NCBI GenBank assembly: GCA_035578155.1
Contig: JAPWDM010000005.1
Coordinates: 17,482,877 to 17,546,876, forward strand
Length of the DNA stretch: 64,000 nucleotides
Direction: 5' to 3'
Origin: Brachynemurus nebulosus
Lineage: Eukaryota; Arthropoda; Insecta; Neuroptera; Myrmeleontidae
Of the stretch, positions 12,837 through 24,772 are shown piece by piece. Numbering within the stretch: the first letter of the stretch is position 1; each line of letters opens with the position of its first letter. Below the pieces are notes generated by a model. The model searched no databases and was not told the origin of the DNA. It worked only from the letters and a program-made list of their open reading frames with translations. The position numbers and the translations under genes are program-made.

Positions 12837-13295
12837 TCTATACATATAATAAAACTGTAAATCTGTCTCGGTCTGTCTGTCTGTCTGTTCACGCATCACG
12901 TAAAAACTACTGGACGGATTTTAATGAAATTTGGTGTGATGATAACTTATTACCTGGGTCAACATCTAAGATACTTTTTATTCCGGGAAAATATCTTATT
13001 CCCACGGGAAAATGGAAAAACTATTTTGAGCATCTACACACATTACGCCAATTTACATATTTCATAAAAAATTTCATAACTATAGTAACAAAAATTGTAA
13101 ATAAATTTTGTAGTTTGGAAGTTTTTCTGAATTTTAAATAAACAAAAAATGTTGCTAATTGTGTACCGAAAAATACAATAAATATACAATTGTCAATTTG
13201 GAAACAATTTAATGCATTTTGTGTTGCAAGAAACTACAAATTGGAAAAAGAAACTACTCAACGTTTCGCGTGAACAACGTCACGGGTACGGCTAG
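12837..13295 (+). mobile_element. Short non-autonomous Helitron, Lep1-like
   Basis: The left end TCTATACATATAATAAAACT starts with TC after an A; the right end is GGGTACGGCTAG followed by T, so the insertion is between A and T as Helitrons require. The interior has the familiar insect Helitron pieces in order: repeated GTCTGTCTGTCT, then GGACGGATTTTAATGAAATT, then TATTCCCACGGGAAAATGG. Just before the right end, GTGA and TCAC can pair as a small hairpin. There is no Rep or helicase gene. This is recognition from memory of short Helitrons found in many insects. Confidence 0.75.
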
Positions 13296-14125
13296 TTCTA
13301 AATATCTGTATTTTTTTTACAATAATAGTGCAAGTAATACTGTTTAGTTGAAAATTTGGAGGTTTTGCCAACTAAAAGTAAAAAAAAAATTTCGACAACA
13401 AAAATTGTAGAAAATTTCATTTAATTGTCGTCCAGTTTTAGATATATTTCGCCATTCATTGTCTTGTTTTCTCTTCTCTTGGTCTTCTCTTCAAATACAA
13501 TCTTTGTTGTCTAAATTTTTTGTAGCCAAAACTTTCAAGTTTTAGGCTAAGTCGTATTATATTCGGTGTTATGGTAAAAAATAAAATTGTTATATTTTTA
13601 AGTTCACCCAAAAAACACGTTATTTATATGTAAATTGCTTTATAATTTTTTTTTTCTTTCTTATCTTCTTGGTAATATTTGTATAGTATTTGTGTCACTA
13701 CACGAATATCCTTAATACAATTTAACATGCACAGCAGTTACTCGTCTGGCGGTCATGTTAATAACGTTAATATCTCCCGCTCAGTATAATGGCGTTACAT
13801 AACAGATTCGTTCAAGTAGAATTACAACGTCAACACTACCCTTGAGACCATTCAATGTAATGATCATCTTGTCCATCTAATTTTCTATAAACAGCTGTCT
13901 TCACCAAATCGACTATTGAAATCGAAAAATTAAATAATCCGGCCAAAAAGAGGGAATCCCGCTTATGTAACAAACTTGAAAGGTTGATTTTTTTGGAATC
14001 GGTACATCACAAAATTTTGCCAATTCAACTCTATCTGCATATGTGTAAACACATCAAATAATATATACACTTCTGTAATATCTTTCACCAAACAATACAA
14101 ACACCAAAGTTACAACAGAGCCATC

Positions 14126-14190
14126 TATCTGTTTATCTATATCTACGTCTCTCTGTCTGTCTGTCTATTCATTTTGTCTATTGTGTGTGT
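14126..14190. repeat. Impure (CTGT/CTAT)n simple repeat
   Basis: Runs of CTATCTGT and CTGTCTGTCTGTCT form a short impure tetranucleotide repeat, followed by GTGTGTGT and a CATACATACATA run at about 14235-14250. The interval 13296-14125 is otherwise AT-rich with nothing recognised. Confidence 0.7.
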
Positions 14191-14504
14191 ACATGTACCC
14201 TGTAACGTATATAGGGTATGTGTACCAATATATGTACATACATACATATATTTGTTAGCCATTGTTTGGAAATGTGCCAAAACTATAAAAGCTTACTACT
14301 GTTCGGCTGACCTAATTTTCCGTTATAATAAACGATATACGTATTTTGTGTGTATGCAAAAAAAAGAGGGATAATACTTTTTCAATGATTTTTTTTTGCC
14401 AGCGAGTTCATTTGATTCGAAATATATTTTTCCAAGAAATAACATATAAATAAAGTTTTATTTCTTGATGAAATAAAATAATATTGGAAAACTGACTTTC
14501 AGTG

Positions 14505-14512
14505 TATATATA

Positions 14513-14605
<93 letters not shown>
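14505..14605. repeat. (TA)n microsatellite with one phase flip
   Basis: About 50 TA units, with a TT phase switch at 14519-14520. Confidence 0.97.
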
Positions 14606-14606
<1 letters not shown>

Positions 14607-15259
14607 CAACTTAGAAGGTGTCCAAAATATGTCCAAAATATTTTACAAGAATTGCCCTTTTAAAAATTGAATTAAATAACTCTACATTATATTTCTTAAT
14701 TATTAAACAAATATTTTTTTGCATACAATCAAAACTTATCCTGCAATTAATTCACTCTTCTCGTCTCTGTTTAATAAAACATAGTTATATCACTGAAGAA
14801 CGCCAATAATGTAGAATGTTTATTATTTTCACAGTACTGTTGTAATCCTTTAATACAAAGATAAAATAATACCAACCAATATAGGGAAAGCTTTCCAAAA
14901 CTTTTCACAGCTTTTAAATTCTAAAGTAAGCTTTGCTACTGTATATGTATATGCAAGTCTTTATTGAGAGTTTAACTTTGTTCTCTGTGAAAATTCGTTT
15001 TCTTGTTTTACAAACAAAAATTTTTCCGCACCAAACTTATGCTGTTAAAAGAAAAGTGCATTGTTGTAAGGAAGTTTCATATTTTAAATATAGGTAGTAG
15101 TTTTAAGTATTTAAAGAATGTATAGAAATTTTCACCAGTAACTTTATTATAAGACGACAAAAAATATTAGACATAAAAATTTGTCAAGTGCGTGTTAAAC
15201 ACACATCAAACGAAGGTTCTTGAGTAGCTAAACTTTTCCATAGCTTTCGAAATAAATTA

Positions 15260-16146
15260 GGGTAAGTGCGGGAGTAGTCATAGTTCGTCCGCTGATTGAT
15301 AGATAGCGCTATTAATGGATTATATGTTTAAAATAAGTTACTTATTTAAGCTGTATATGGTAACATTTATGATTAGTCGATCAGTTTAGTAATTATCCAA
15401 CTTTTTATTATTGAAAAGTAATTTTTTTAGCATAATATTTTATCAAGCATTTAATTCATTAGAATTTAAGAATGTATATTTCATTGTTTTAATGAAAACG
15501 AGTTTTGTTATTAATTTAGGTATATTTTAAAACACTATGCTTGTTATAGCAACATGCGGCATCTATCCCAACAAAAAGGAGAAATGCCGCATTTAAAGTT
15601 GGTATAGATGCCGCATCATATTACATGTTAAAAACATAGACTTATATACCTCAATTATGCAATTTTTTTGGGCTATAAATTATGCCACGTAAATATAAAG
15701 GATCCATTTATGGATCAGAAAGAATGCTCACATTAGTAAAGATAACGAAAATAATGATGATTGCCTGTGTATTGAATGTTTTGAAAGGTACTCAGAAACA
15801 AAAAAAAAGTTGACTGGTTAAGATGTATAAAGTGCCAAAAATAGTTACTTATGGCATGCATCATGTATGGAGATGTGTGTAAAATTCAAAATTTTTAATA
15901 TAGACTATGCGGCGTCTCACTTTCTTTGATGCGGCATCTCTCCCATAGGTGTGGGAGAGACGCCGCTTTCCAGGCTCTACAAAAATGTTAATTATGAATT
16001 CTTTATGGCTCAAAATTTAAAATTACTTAAAATTTTGAAGAACAATGTTTACATTTATTGTATACCAAATTTCAAATAATTTAAATGCATACTTTAAGAA
16101 TTATCAAGTGTTTTCAAAATGTGCGGCATCTCTCCCGCACTCACCC
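15260..16146 (+). mobile_element. Pogo-like non-autonomous element (family P-A, copy 1)
   Basis: GGGTAAGTGCGGGAG begins at 15260 after TA (15258-15259); the right end CTCCCGCACTCACCC stops at 16146 before TA. Copies at 29768-30656, 45191-45741 and 58150-59089 define the same ends. The motif GGGAGAGATGCCGCA and variants recur inside in both orientations near 15555, 15590, 15610, 15910, 15930 and 15955. The interior holds a broken ORF (15682-15899). TA duplication and a pogo-type zinc-finger remnant suggest the pogo branch of Tc1/mariner. The terminal GGGAGAGATGCCGCA is partly lost at the left end of this copy (GGGAGTAGTC). Confidence 0.85.
15682..15899 (+). pseudogene. Pogo-like transposase: start plus C-terminal zinc finger, frameshifted
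   Basis: The ATG at 15682 opens MPRKYK, the kind of start found in pogo/Tigger transposases. In the next frame the sequence reads DDCLCIECFERYSETKKK, and after another shift WLRCIKCQK. Together this shows the C-x-C-x2-C ... W-x2-C-x2-C pattern of the zinc finger found at the C-terminus of many insect pogo-type transposases. A TAG interrupts after CQK. The CENP-B-type DNA-binding and DDE regions are missing. All family copies with this region share the junction, so it arose in an ancestor by internal deletion rather than by decay here. Confidence 0.6.
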
Positions 16147-16149
16147 TAT

Positions 16150-18850
16150 TATAGGGCATTTAAATACATTTTTTTATAATTCCTCATAAAAAAGTATTTT
16201 AAAAAAATCTTTAATTAAAACAATAAAACTTGAAAAATCCGGTTACGTAAGAAGAGAATTAAAACAATAGAAACATGATTAACTTGAAAATAAAATGAAT
16301 AAAAGGATCAGCCTTTTTTGTTTAACTTGGTGTATGCCTCTGATTGGTGGACTTTAAATAAACAAAACGCATCTTTGCTTTGCGTCCTTGAATTATTTTT
16401 TGGTCCGCCGACATAAAACTGTGGGAACTCCGAAATAGGAAAGTAAATGTTTTATTCAAAAAAGTGTGGAAAAACTCTGGAACCTTGACTCAATACGAAA
16501 CCAACATTCACTAGAATTGTAACCAGAATTGTATATGTATATATCGCACATTTTATATGAAGTTGTATGTATAGATGTGTGGCCCTGTTGTTGCCGAGGT
16601 GCGATAAATCGTTATTTGGTTGACGAGAGAAAGTAAACTAATTCCATGTAGAAACAGAAAATTTCTTACACCATAAGCAATTTTTTACTGTAGAGTAGTT
16701 CGTTTAAATATTCATTCTCAGTATAATTAAAAAGATTCAACGTTCCACTACAAATCTTTATTAAAACCAAACATTTTTACACTACATAAATTTCATTGAA
16801 AAAACTAGATAGAAATCTTTAGCTATTCACTTTAACACATTAAAATTACTGAATACAAAAGAAAGAGTTCATTTTATGCACCAAAACACAATGTTGTGTT
16901 CTCAACATGAATTCAAAATAAAATACAAAATTGTGTGTATCCTTTGAAATGGTTGAACAACTTCAAAAGATTATACCACGCAAACAATCCGACTGTAACA
17001 AAAGCTACGTATCTAATTATTTTCATTAAAAAAATTTTTTTTTAATTGGAACTTATTTTTTGTAGTGAAAACTTCTATAGCGAGAGAGTGTAGTAAAATC
17101 CGTAATGGTCGAAAAAGAAGACGTTAATGCTTTGGTTGTAATGAAATTTGCAATGATTGTAAGATGAAACAAAGGCTAGTCGTTGATCATTGCTAAGCGA
17201 CTTTAATATTTTACTATTCTCGCTTTCACTTAAATTTACGCGTGACTCATTACTTAGGAATTTAAGGAATTCCCGTGCTACGACTTTAAGGAAACGTTTG
17301 TCTTAGGTAATAATATAATTTCTATGGATAAAATATACTTTTTCTGATGATGTTATTGATCATAAAACTTATTCAGTTCAAACGTATTTCTTTACATTCA
17401 AATATACTAAATACAGTTACTTAAGTGACATAATTTTTCCTTGATAAAAATGAAACATCAACAAAAACTGGGCTGAAATAAAAGCTTAATTAAAACCAGA
17501 ATCTTCTGAGCATTTTTATGTTTCTGGCTACGTAGATTCTTTTTTGTGTAGCTTTTTCTCTTCTATGTCTAAGAAAAATAAAGAAATTAATGTTTTTATA
17601 GCATCTTAAAAAAGCTAAATATTCGACAAATTATATTAAGAATTAAATAAAACAAAACATATATTTTTCGTTTTAATTTTATTTTTAGTAAAATAATACA
17701 AAATTTACTAATATGAGATTATGTTACAAAAACAAAGCGACATGAAATAACCGAAAACATAAATTTTTATTGATCACTAATAATTATACAGGATTATGTT
17801 TCGAAACTAAAAAAAATTCACTGAAACACAAAGCTTATTAGTCTGTTCGAAAAAGACAAAATTTTACCATAAATGTACAAAATCATAAATTTATCTATTT
17901 ACACTATTTTCCAATACGAAGACACCATTTACTAAAATTTTTAATAATCTGAACAGTAAGAAAAAAATAAACAGAATATTAATTAATGAATAGATTACTT
18001 TTTTGACAATTTTAACATTGGAAGTTTTTAAAAGATATAAATAAAAACATAACACGAATTTTAAAAATAGACACTTTCGCCGGCCATTCTTTCGTAAATA
18101 TTCAAACTTTCAAACAATTAAAACTACATACAATGTAAATAATTTCTTTTAATTTTTTGATTGTTGCCAAATTTAACGAAACGAAAAAAAAGTTCAAATA
18201 AAAAACGATACAGCTAAATAAATTTTAAAGTTACAATTAACAAAGTCATTTATTTTTAAGAATAATGCAATTTACTTTTTAATTTTAGTAAGAAGATGTA
18301 TTAATAAAAAAATCGATTATTTTTAAAAAGCTGAAAACTGACAACACTAGACTTAAATGTGTAAAAGGTAAAACTAAGAATCGACAAACATTTTTGACGT
18401 CTCTTATACAAATACATTGGAACAATCTTTCTTACCTTTATCTCTTTCATTATTACAATTGCGTACATTTTAAATCTGCAGTTTGTCTTTAGAAAAGATC
18501 GGAAGATTGATTTGTTTCGAATATAAGATCGCTTGATGATCAACTGTAACTGAAATATAGTATAGCAACCCATCCATCAAGTACTTATTTTTTTTTTCAT
18601 GTTAATGTTTTATATAATTTCCTACACATACACGCTATATTTGACAACTATTATACATATCTTATAGCTACGGCTCACGGTTTCGTCTGCGTAAAAATAT
18701 CTGAATTATGGGTTTCTATGTTATTTACAGTGATTGGTTTCGCTCGCAAAACGACTCTAAAATAGAAATGTCGCTGGAAGCAATTTTTTTGTCCCATTCT
18801 CACCTATTCCGAACGCTTAAACGTTATCCAAAACCAAAATATTTTTTGAT
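16150..18850. other. AT-rich interval, nothing recognised
   Basis: A 2.7 kb stretch with no inverted repeats, tandem arrays or coding resemblance that I could see. It has many A- and T-runs and a few AATAAA hexamers, as expected by chance at this composition. Its 90-codon frame at 18301-18573 (minus) shows no recognisable domain. Confidence 0.5.
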
Positions 18851-18851
18851 T

Positions 18852-19107
18852 TTAGTGATCCGTAATCACTATACTTTACTACCCAGTGACCCATAATCAC
18901 TGTAACTTCACTACCCAATGATCCGTAATCACTATGACTTTACTACCCAGTGACCCATAATCACTGTGACCTCACTACCCAATGATCCATAATCACTATG
19001 ACTTTACTACCCGGTGACCCATAATCACTGTGACCTTACTACCCAATTATCCATAATCACTATAATCTCACTACCCTGCGTTCCATAATGATTGTAATCT
19101 TACTGCG
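18852..19107. repeat. 32-bp minisatellite with 64-bp higher-order pattern
   Basis: About 7.7 units of a 32-bp repeat, consensus start CTACCCARTGAYCCATAATC, then ACTGTGACTTTA. Neighbouring units alternate between AATGATCC-type and AGTGACCC-type sequence, giving a 64-bp dimer. The last units decay. The same core, reversed, forms a second array at 42024-42191. Confidence 0.92.
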
Positions 19108-19495
19108 AGTATTCTAACAGTTAATATTTCTATTTAAAAAATATATTAGATAAAAATAACTTAATTTTACTTCCATTATATTACCTTTCAATTAATTTCT
19201 GTCACTCACAATTTTTTTACACCGGTCCATACTCCACTATCGAATAGTATTTGCGTTATATTTTGTCAAATGTTGCGGCATATTATGCGAGCTTATCTCG
19301 AAACAATAGGCATCTGTATGTACATGTATGTATATCTAAATGGCCCAAGGCGTGTAACAATTCCATCTGTTATTTATTGTTTTTAGTATGATCGATACGA
19401 GACAGATATGCGGCCAAAACAAACTACAATAAACGGTAAAATCAATATACATCTCTCCTGCTTGAGGGAATTTGTTGCCTAAATACGAGTATCAT

Positions 19496-20429
19496 ATATG
19501 AGGGGTGCCAAACCATAACGTTATAAGTGCCACACAAACTCGAATACGGTATTGCAATAAAGCGTTGTACACATATATCCTGGTGTTTGTCTGCACCCTT
19601 AAAGTTCCGACCGTCTAGACCCTATGACGGCCACAATCCTCAATATTCTTAAAAAGCAAGTCATAACGCTGTATGTGCCTGTGATCGTGATTTTTCAGTT
19701 ATCCAAAAAACAAAAAAGTGTAGCCACTTATTACAAAAGACGTCATTAAGCTTGTTGCGGACGCTGGTAAAGAAATATTATTCTCAATAGTGGAGACTAC
19801 AACGTTTTTTGATTGGATAAATCTGACTAAAACGGTAATTAACACCAAAAAACTACAGATATCTTCGGCTACTATGATTCGAGTAACATCTGAAAATTTT
19901 AGTGTAATTTATACAAAGAAAAGTTACAGCGACTTTGCCCAATGGATAACAATTTCACTGTTGAACCCGAAGTCACAAAGACGAATTTTGAGGACTTGGA
20001 GATTGAGGTGAAGGAAGCACCTGTACCTTTAGCTGCTGAGAAGAAGAAGGACATTCATGCCATACTGCCGTATTTATCAGGAGAAAATAAATTGTTTTAT
20101 GAAAACTTCATGAGACAAATATCTTAAAAGTTTAAGTTGAATTTGATAAGTGCAAGTAAAGATACACTTACAACGTTATGACTTGCATAAAGAATGGCAC
20201 TTACAACGATTTGTCGTTTTCAGTTTTTTTTTAAATTAATATTAAAATTATTTCTGTTTTTCGGAATATTACAAATTTGTATGTTAATTATGTGTATTAA
20301 ATAAAAGTTTAATAATAAATATTGTATGCATTAATTCGTTTGTTATTTCTCAATTAAAACGGTTTTTTGTCTCTACTGAAAACTTCTTTTTTTGGCACTT
20401 ACAACGTTATGGTGTGGCACCCCTCATAT
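19496..20429 (+). mobile_element. DNA transposon remnant with about 35-bp inverted repeats
   Basis: ATATGAGGGGTGCCA followed by AACCATAACGTTATAAGTGC at the left is matched in reverse complement at 20390-20429 with about 90% identity. The element is 934 bp and holds a broken ORF on the plus strand. The AACGTTATGACTTG motif recurs inside near 19655 (ATAACGCTGTATG) and 20175. Palindromic termini (ATATGAGGGG/CCCCTCATAT) make the exact target duplication ambiguous. Confidence 0.8.
19736..20127 (+). pseudogene. C-terminal part of an insect transposon protein, frameshifted
   Basis: One frame reads DVIKLVADAGKEILFSIVE, then TTTFFDWINL and later DFAQWITISLL; the neighbouring frame takes over near 19960 with VTKTNFEDLEIEVKEAPVPL, then AAEKKKDIHAILPYLSGENK, and ends at a TAA after 20127. 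The order of an F-D-W segment, a basic KKKD stretch, a hydrophobic LPYL and an aromatic FYENF near the stop resembles the tail of multi-copy hypothetical proteins in insect genomes. I associate these with DNA transposons but cannot name the superfamily. There is one frameshift and no catalytic domain in the window. Its position within the 934-bp inverted-repeat element supports a mobile origin. Confidence 0.5.
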
Positions 20430-21695
20430 TGTGCTTACACACAATATACATATATACGTATATATATGGATAATTTTTTGATATTTTGGAGTTGAAACTG
20501 TATCGAAACTTATTGAGAAAATATCTATTTTTGATTCAAACTGACGTTGGAACCGAAAAAGTTAATAATAGAGATTGAAATTGGAACTCTTATGGAAATT
20601 TTGTTGTATTTAAAAGAACAATAATGCTAAAATTATGATGTAAATCTGTTTAAACATGTATTTAAACATACTATGAAATTATCAGGAAATGCGATATTAA
20701 ATAGTTAATTCTTGGAACTAGCAACGTCACATTAAATGAAGTATGCATGGCAAAAAATTCAAAAATAAAATAAAATCATATATAATTTGCAAAACCGTAA
20801 TTCAAAACAATCAAATTCCCAATAATTGCGGAAGTCTTTTGAGAAAATTCTGCACAAAAATTAGACTGTATAAACTCCAACATCTTTAAAGTTGTGGCAG
20901 CAAAAGATAATTGTTTTATTATTAATTACATTTCTTGATGCGATTGAGTCATTTTGGCGATAAAAATAAAAATAATTCACTGTTGAAAAATTTATTTAAA
21001 TTTCATCTTAACTATTAAAAATATTTAAAGTTTTAATTACTTCGTCAAATTCAGAGTAGATTGTGCAATGAATAAATTATGAGATTTATAGCTACGGGAG
21101 GTTGCCGGTCCAACCAACCAACTTAACACTATGAGGCGTGAGGACTTTCACAGTAAACTTCCCTGGAAGCCGATAATATTTTTAAAGAAACTTTATATAA
21201 ACAAATACATAAAATGATTCAACATGTACATATATGTGATACGTACATACATACATATTTTGACATTCAAACAAATTCAAATCAATTAGAGAATTACAGA
21301 AAGTTTAGATAACAAACTGATAAAAATAAAAAAAAAAAAACAAACAAATACTTTATTAGTTTTTATATTGTTTATTTTAAAATTTTTTTTTACAAACCAA
21401 GAGATTAGTGTGTGTTGGTGTTTGTGTGAGTTGAGTATATACACATCGGTGTGATAACATCGCACACATACATAATGCGTAATCAATTAATCACTGATCG
21501 CGATCGACCTCTGCGGTTGTTTTGATTATTTTCGGATGCCGAAGCCGTGGGACTGAAAGTGTTAAGATGCGCAAATGAAGGAGTGAGACAGTAGGTGTTT
21601 GTCTACTGCACATACAAGCTTGACCGGTAACCTTATGTTGGTTGGGCTGTACTTATTGATATGATTGATGCAACCGGTCTGCATATGAATATAAT
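20430..21695. other. AT-rich interval, no feature recognised
   Basis: Contains a small TATA/CATA-rich patch near 20450-20465 and 21230-21255 and a weak inverted similarity between TTGCCGGTCCAACCAACC (about 21100) and GACCGGTAACCTTATGTTGG (about 21625). The weak pair is too diverged to call an element. Confidence 0.45.
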
Positions 21696-21796
21696 AGGGG
21701 TATCCAAATTATTGAAGAGTTGATGAATTTACTTTGAATTATTTTATATTTAAACAAATATAATTTCATCAACTCTTCAATAATTTGGACACGCCT
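21696..21796. mobile_element. Hairpin mini-element, about 100 bp
   Basis: AGGGGTATCCAAATTATTGA and GAGTTGATGAA are matched by the reverse complement ending at 21796, with two mismatches in the outer 8 bp. The loop is about 37 bp. The whole unit is essentially two inverted termini placed together, as in solo-TIR MITEs. No coding potential. The target duplication is unclear. Confidence 0.8.
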
Positions 21797-23895
21797 CTTT
21801 TATTGTTAAATATGTTTACTTGAACTGATTGGTTTTCCTGTAGCTCCCGATTCAAGATTTTAGATGCCCTAGCGTCTATTATAGACAAAAATTATTAAAT
21901 TTAAACATAATTCCATGTATAAAATAATTGTTACACCGAAATTATACTGGAAACAACAGGAAACAAAGTATCAATACCATTTTGATGTTCACTCTACTTT
22001 AACCGTGCCACACAAGTATGTATTTTTGCCAATAATAAATCCAAATGGTACTCGGACATCCTATTCATTAGTTAGATCTATTTCGTTAGATAACGTACCA
22101 CACAACACGGTTGATACGGATGCAAATATAAAACTCTATAGCATAGTATTACCGTACGTACTAAGTACTTTACCATACATGGAGGTACTGGGTAAATGAT
22201 ATCAATATAATCAGTATGGAAACCAAATACGTACTATCAAAAATCTGTTATATTGATTATCAGTGAGTAGTGTAACGTATGCGAGACTCAAAACCGTCAC
22301 TCGTTTCGTTACTGTGTCAGAGTAATAGTCCAAGAGCTATGTCGTGTTTTGTATGAGTTAAAATCTTGATGTCTACAAAGCCTCTTTTATTTTCTTTATA
22401 AAATTTCTAAAAACGCACTTTTGTAAATATTAATTTTTTAAAAGAAAGGATTATTTTGTTGTAAAAAAGGTCTAATTATACATTCTTATACAAAGGTTTT
22501 TTACAGGTATTTTCTAATCTAACCATTATGGATAACCAATTTCATAAGTTTTTTTTATTGAAATAGTATATTATTTAACAAAGTAGTACCTACACTACTA
22601 CCAATGAATTTACTTTTTGTCCCGTCGACAATCAACTAATCAAAAAACTATTGAACTAATCAAAACTGTGTACTTTCGGCTGCCAAAATCAACTAAGAGT
22701 ATTTTTGACTATAGAAATTAATTAATAGTATTTTTAACTATTCAGTCTCAGTCAACCCCAATCAAGAGCTCTTTTACTTAGAATAGTGGAGTATTTAGTG
22801 AAAAATATTTTTGACGGTATGTTTTGGTATAGAAACTACAACTAAAGATGGTATTTTTATAGATTTTTCATACAGTAATAATATTTGTCTAGCTAAATTA
22901 ATACAAAATGAAGACAAAATGTTTTATTAAGAATTAGATGAGTTTTAAATCACAGGAATTCTTTAAATGTTAAAACAGCTTAAAAAAACAAGAAGCTAAT
23001 GTTCAACTAAAGCTTTATCAAATAAAATCAGCATTGGCTGGTTAAAATTCTCTCAGAACTAGTTTTAACTAATAATATATTAGGTATAAGAGATTTTGAC
23101 TGGAATTTTAACTTAAACTACAATTAAAATTTTTTTAGATTATTTTCGCCAACTAAAAGTATAGTTGCGATTGGTTAAAAGTTCTAACCGTAATGTATAT
23201 AAATAGCTCGTTTAACGGAAACCAAGGCTACTTGCTTACCGCATTTGTATAACCAGGAATAAATCGTTTAACAAACAGCTCTCTGCCCATAAAAGGGAGC
23301 CCAATAATTTATTGATATTAATTGTATTTACCTTCTAGTATTGAATCAGTTTTAATGGTTTCTCTGGTTGTTACTCATTCGATTCAATCAGCTATCCATT
23401 TTGTAGCTTTACTGAAACAGCTTCCATTGTGACTGGGTGGAGAATTGGAACGGGAAAGCCATTAATTTTAAAGCTGTGTACAAAGCAAAAGGATATTGAT
23501 ACTGAAATGTGCTCTTTTAATTGCCTGGCATACATGTTCGGAATGGAATATCAAAATTTTATTTGGTCAGAATTATATAAAATAGTATATTGTTTTCGAA
23601 TCTCTAGTAACACTCGTTCATGCATGAAGTTTGCCAAAACTTCTTTAAACTTAACTCAACCTTTAGTTTTTAATGTTTATTAGACAATTTCGTTATGACA
23701 ATTGAACAACAATCATTTGACCAGTTCATATCCAAAATAGGCGGTCATTTTTAATTAGATTGGGTGATTGTTTTTATTTCAATTTAAAATCAATAATGGT
23801 TCATTTTTTCAGAACAAATGTTAAAAGTCAGTGTGCAAAATTTGCCCCTGATTGGAAATGAAGTGTATAGACCAGATTAATTAAGAACTGCATAA
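21797..23895. other. AT-rich interval with dispersed AACTAA motifs
   Basis: No gene or bounded element recognised. CAACTAARAGTA-type words recur (near 22690, 23150) with other AACTAA words between 22630 and 23200, hinting at a decayed motif-rich element whose ends I could not place. Frames at 21915-22199 and 23429-23683 (plus) have no recognisable domain. Confidence 0.4.
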
Positions 23896-23899
23896 TTAA

Positions 23900-24768
23900 G
23901 GGGGACCACTAGTGTGACCGCCTCAAAAAAGGTGATATTAATATTTTTTTGTTTTAATATTTTCAGGATATATTCGTTGATATATAATAAATTCATGATA
24001 AAATTTTTGGACCAAAAAATGGAAAATTCACTGAACTATTCAAGATCTCCCAAGGGTCCAAAAAAAAAGTTCCCCCACTGCTGCAGTTATAGGGGCCTTT
24101 ACACAGTCTGAAATCAGAAAAAACAAAAAGCCTGTTAAACTAGAAGGTATGGTCCGTGCCGTGAACCTCAGTAGAAAAAAAAGGTTGAAACTTAACAAAA
24201 TGGCGGAGTTTTAAAAAAAAAATTTCACATTTTGCGCGAAAATTTGATAGTTTTTGGCCTGCGAAAATTACATTTTTTATTCGATTAGAGAACTGGAGGT
24301 TCATGGTACGAAGAAATATATATAAAAGAAGCTGCAATAAGAATTAAATCGATAGAATGATTTGTCTTCGAGTTATAACTGCAGCCAATTTTAAAAATGT
24401 AGTTTTTCGTAATTTTACCTTTTAATTTTAATCACTGAGATTTTTTACTAAAATTATTTACGATGTACCCACGATAACGGTCATAGTAAAATTAGATAAG
24501 TCGTTTAAATATGCCAGGGTCTAGCTTCTCCACAACATGCGACCGGCAGCTACGTGCCGAAACTCCCGAACTATCAACCTTCATACATTTCTCAATACCT
24601 CCGAATTAACAATGAAAATCAGAATCCACTCTTCGGATGGCTGTAACTCAAAAGCTATCTGAGATATGCACTTGAAATTTTAGTATGTGATTTTTAAATG
24701 TATAGACTATCGAAACATGTAAACAAATTTTTTCTAATTTTTTGAAAACGTCACACTAGTGGTCCCCC
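23900..24768. mobile_element. TTAA-flanked non-autonomous element (family T3)
   Basis: TTAA at 23896-23899 is followed by GGGGGACCACTAGTGTGAC; the reverse complement GTCACACTAGTGGTCCCCC ends at 24768, followed by TTAA at 24769-24772. The terminal repeats are perfect over 19 bp. The 869-bp interior has no convincing transposase. TTAA specificity fits piggyBac or Kolobok; the G-run start differs from the CCC start usual in piggyBac. Confidence 0.9.
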
Positions 24769-24772
24769 TTAA

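Noticed and set aside
14174..14374. Small frame reading CVHVPCNVYRVCVPIYVHTY
   Set aside because: It is a translation of GTGT/CATA simple repeats.
18852..19107. Possible CRISPR array because of regular ~32-bp units
   Set aside because: The units are contiguous variants of one sequence with no unique spacers, in eukaryotic repeat-rich DNA. It is a minisatellite.
21100..21650. Weak inverted similarity GGTTGCCGGTCCAACC versus GACCGGTAACC...GGTTGG
   Set aside because: Order of matching blocks is not consistent with a simple inverted repeat, and no flanking duplication was seen.
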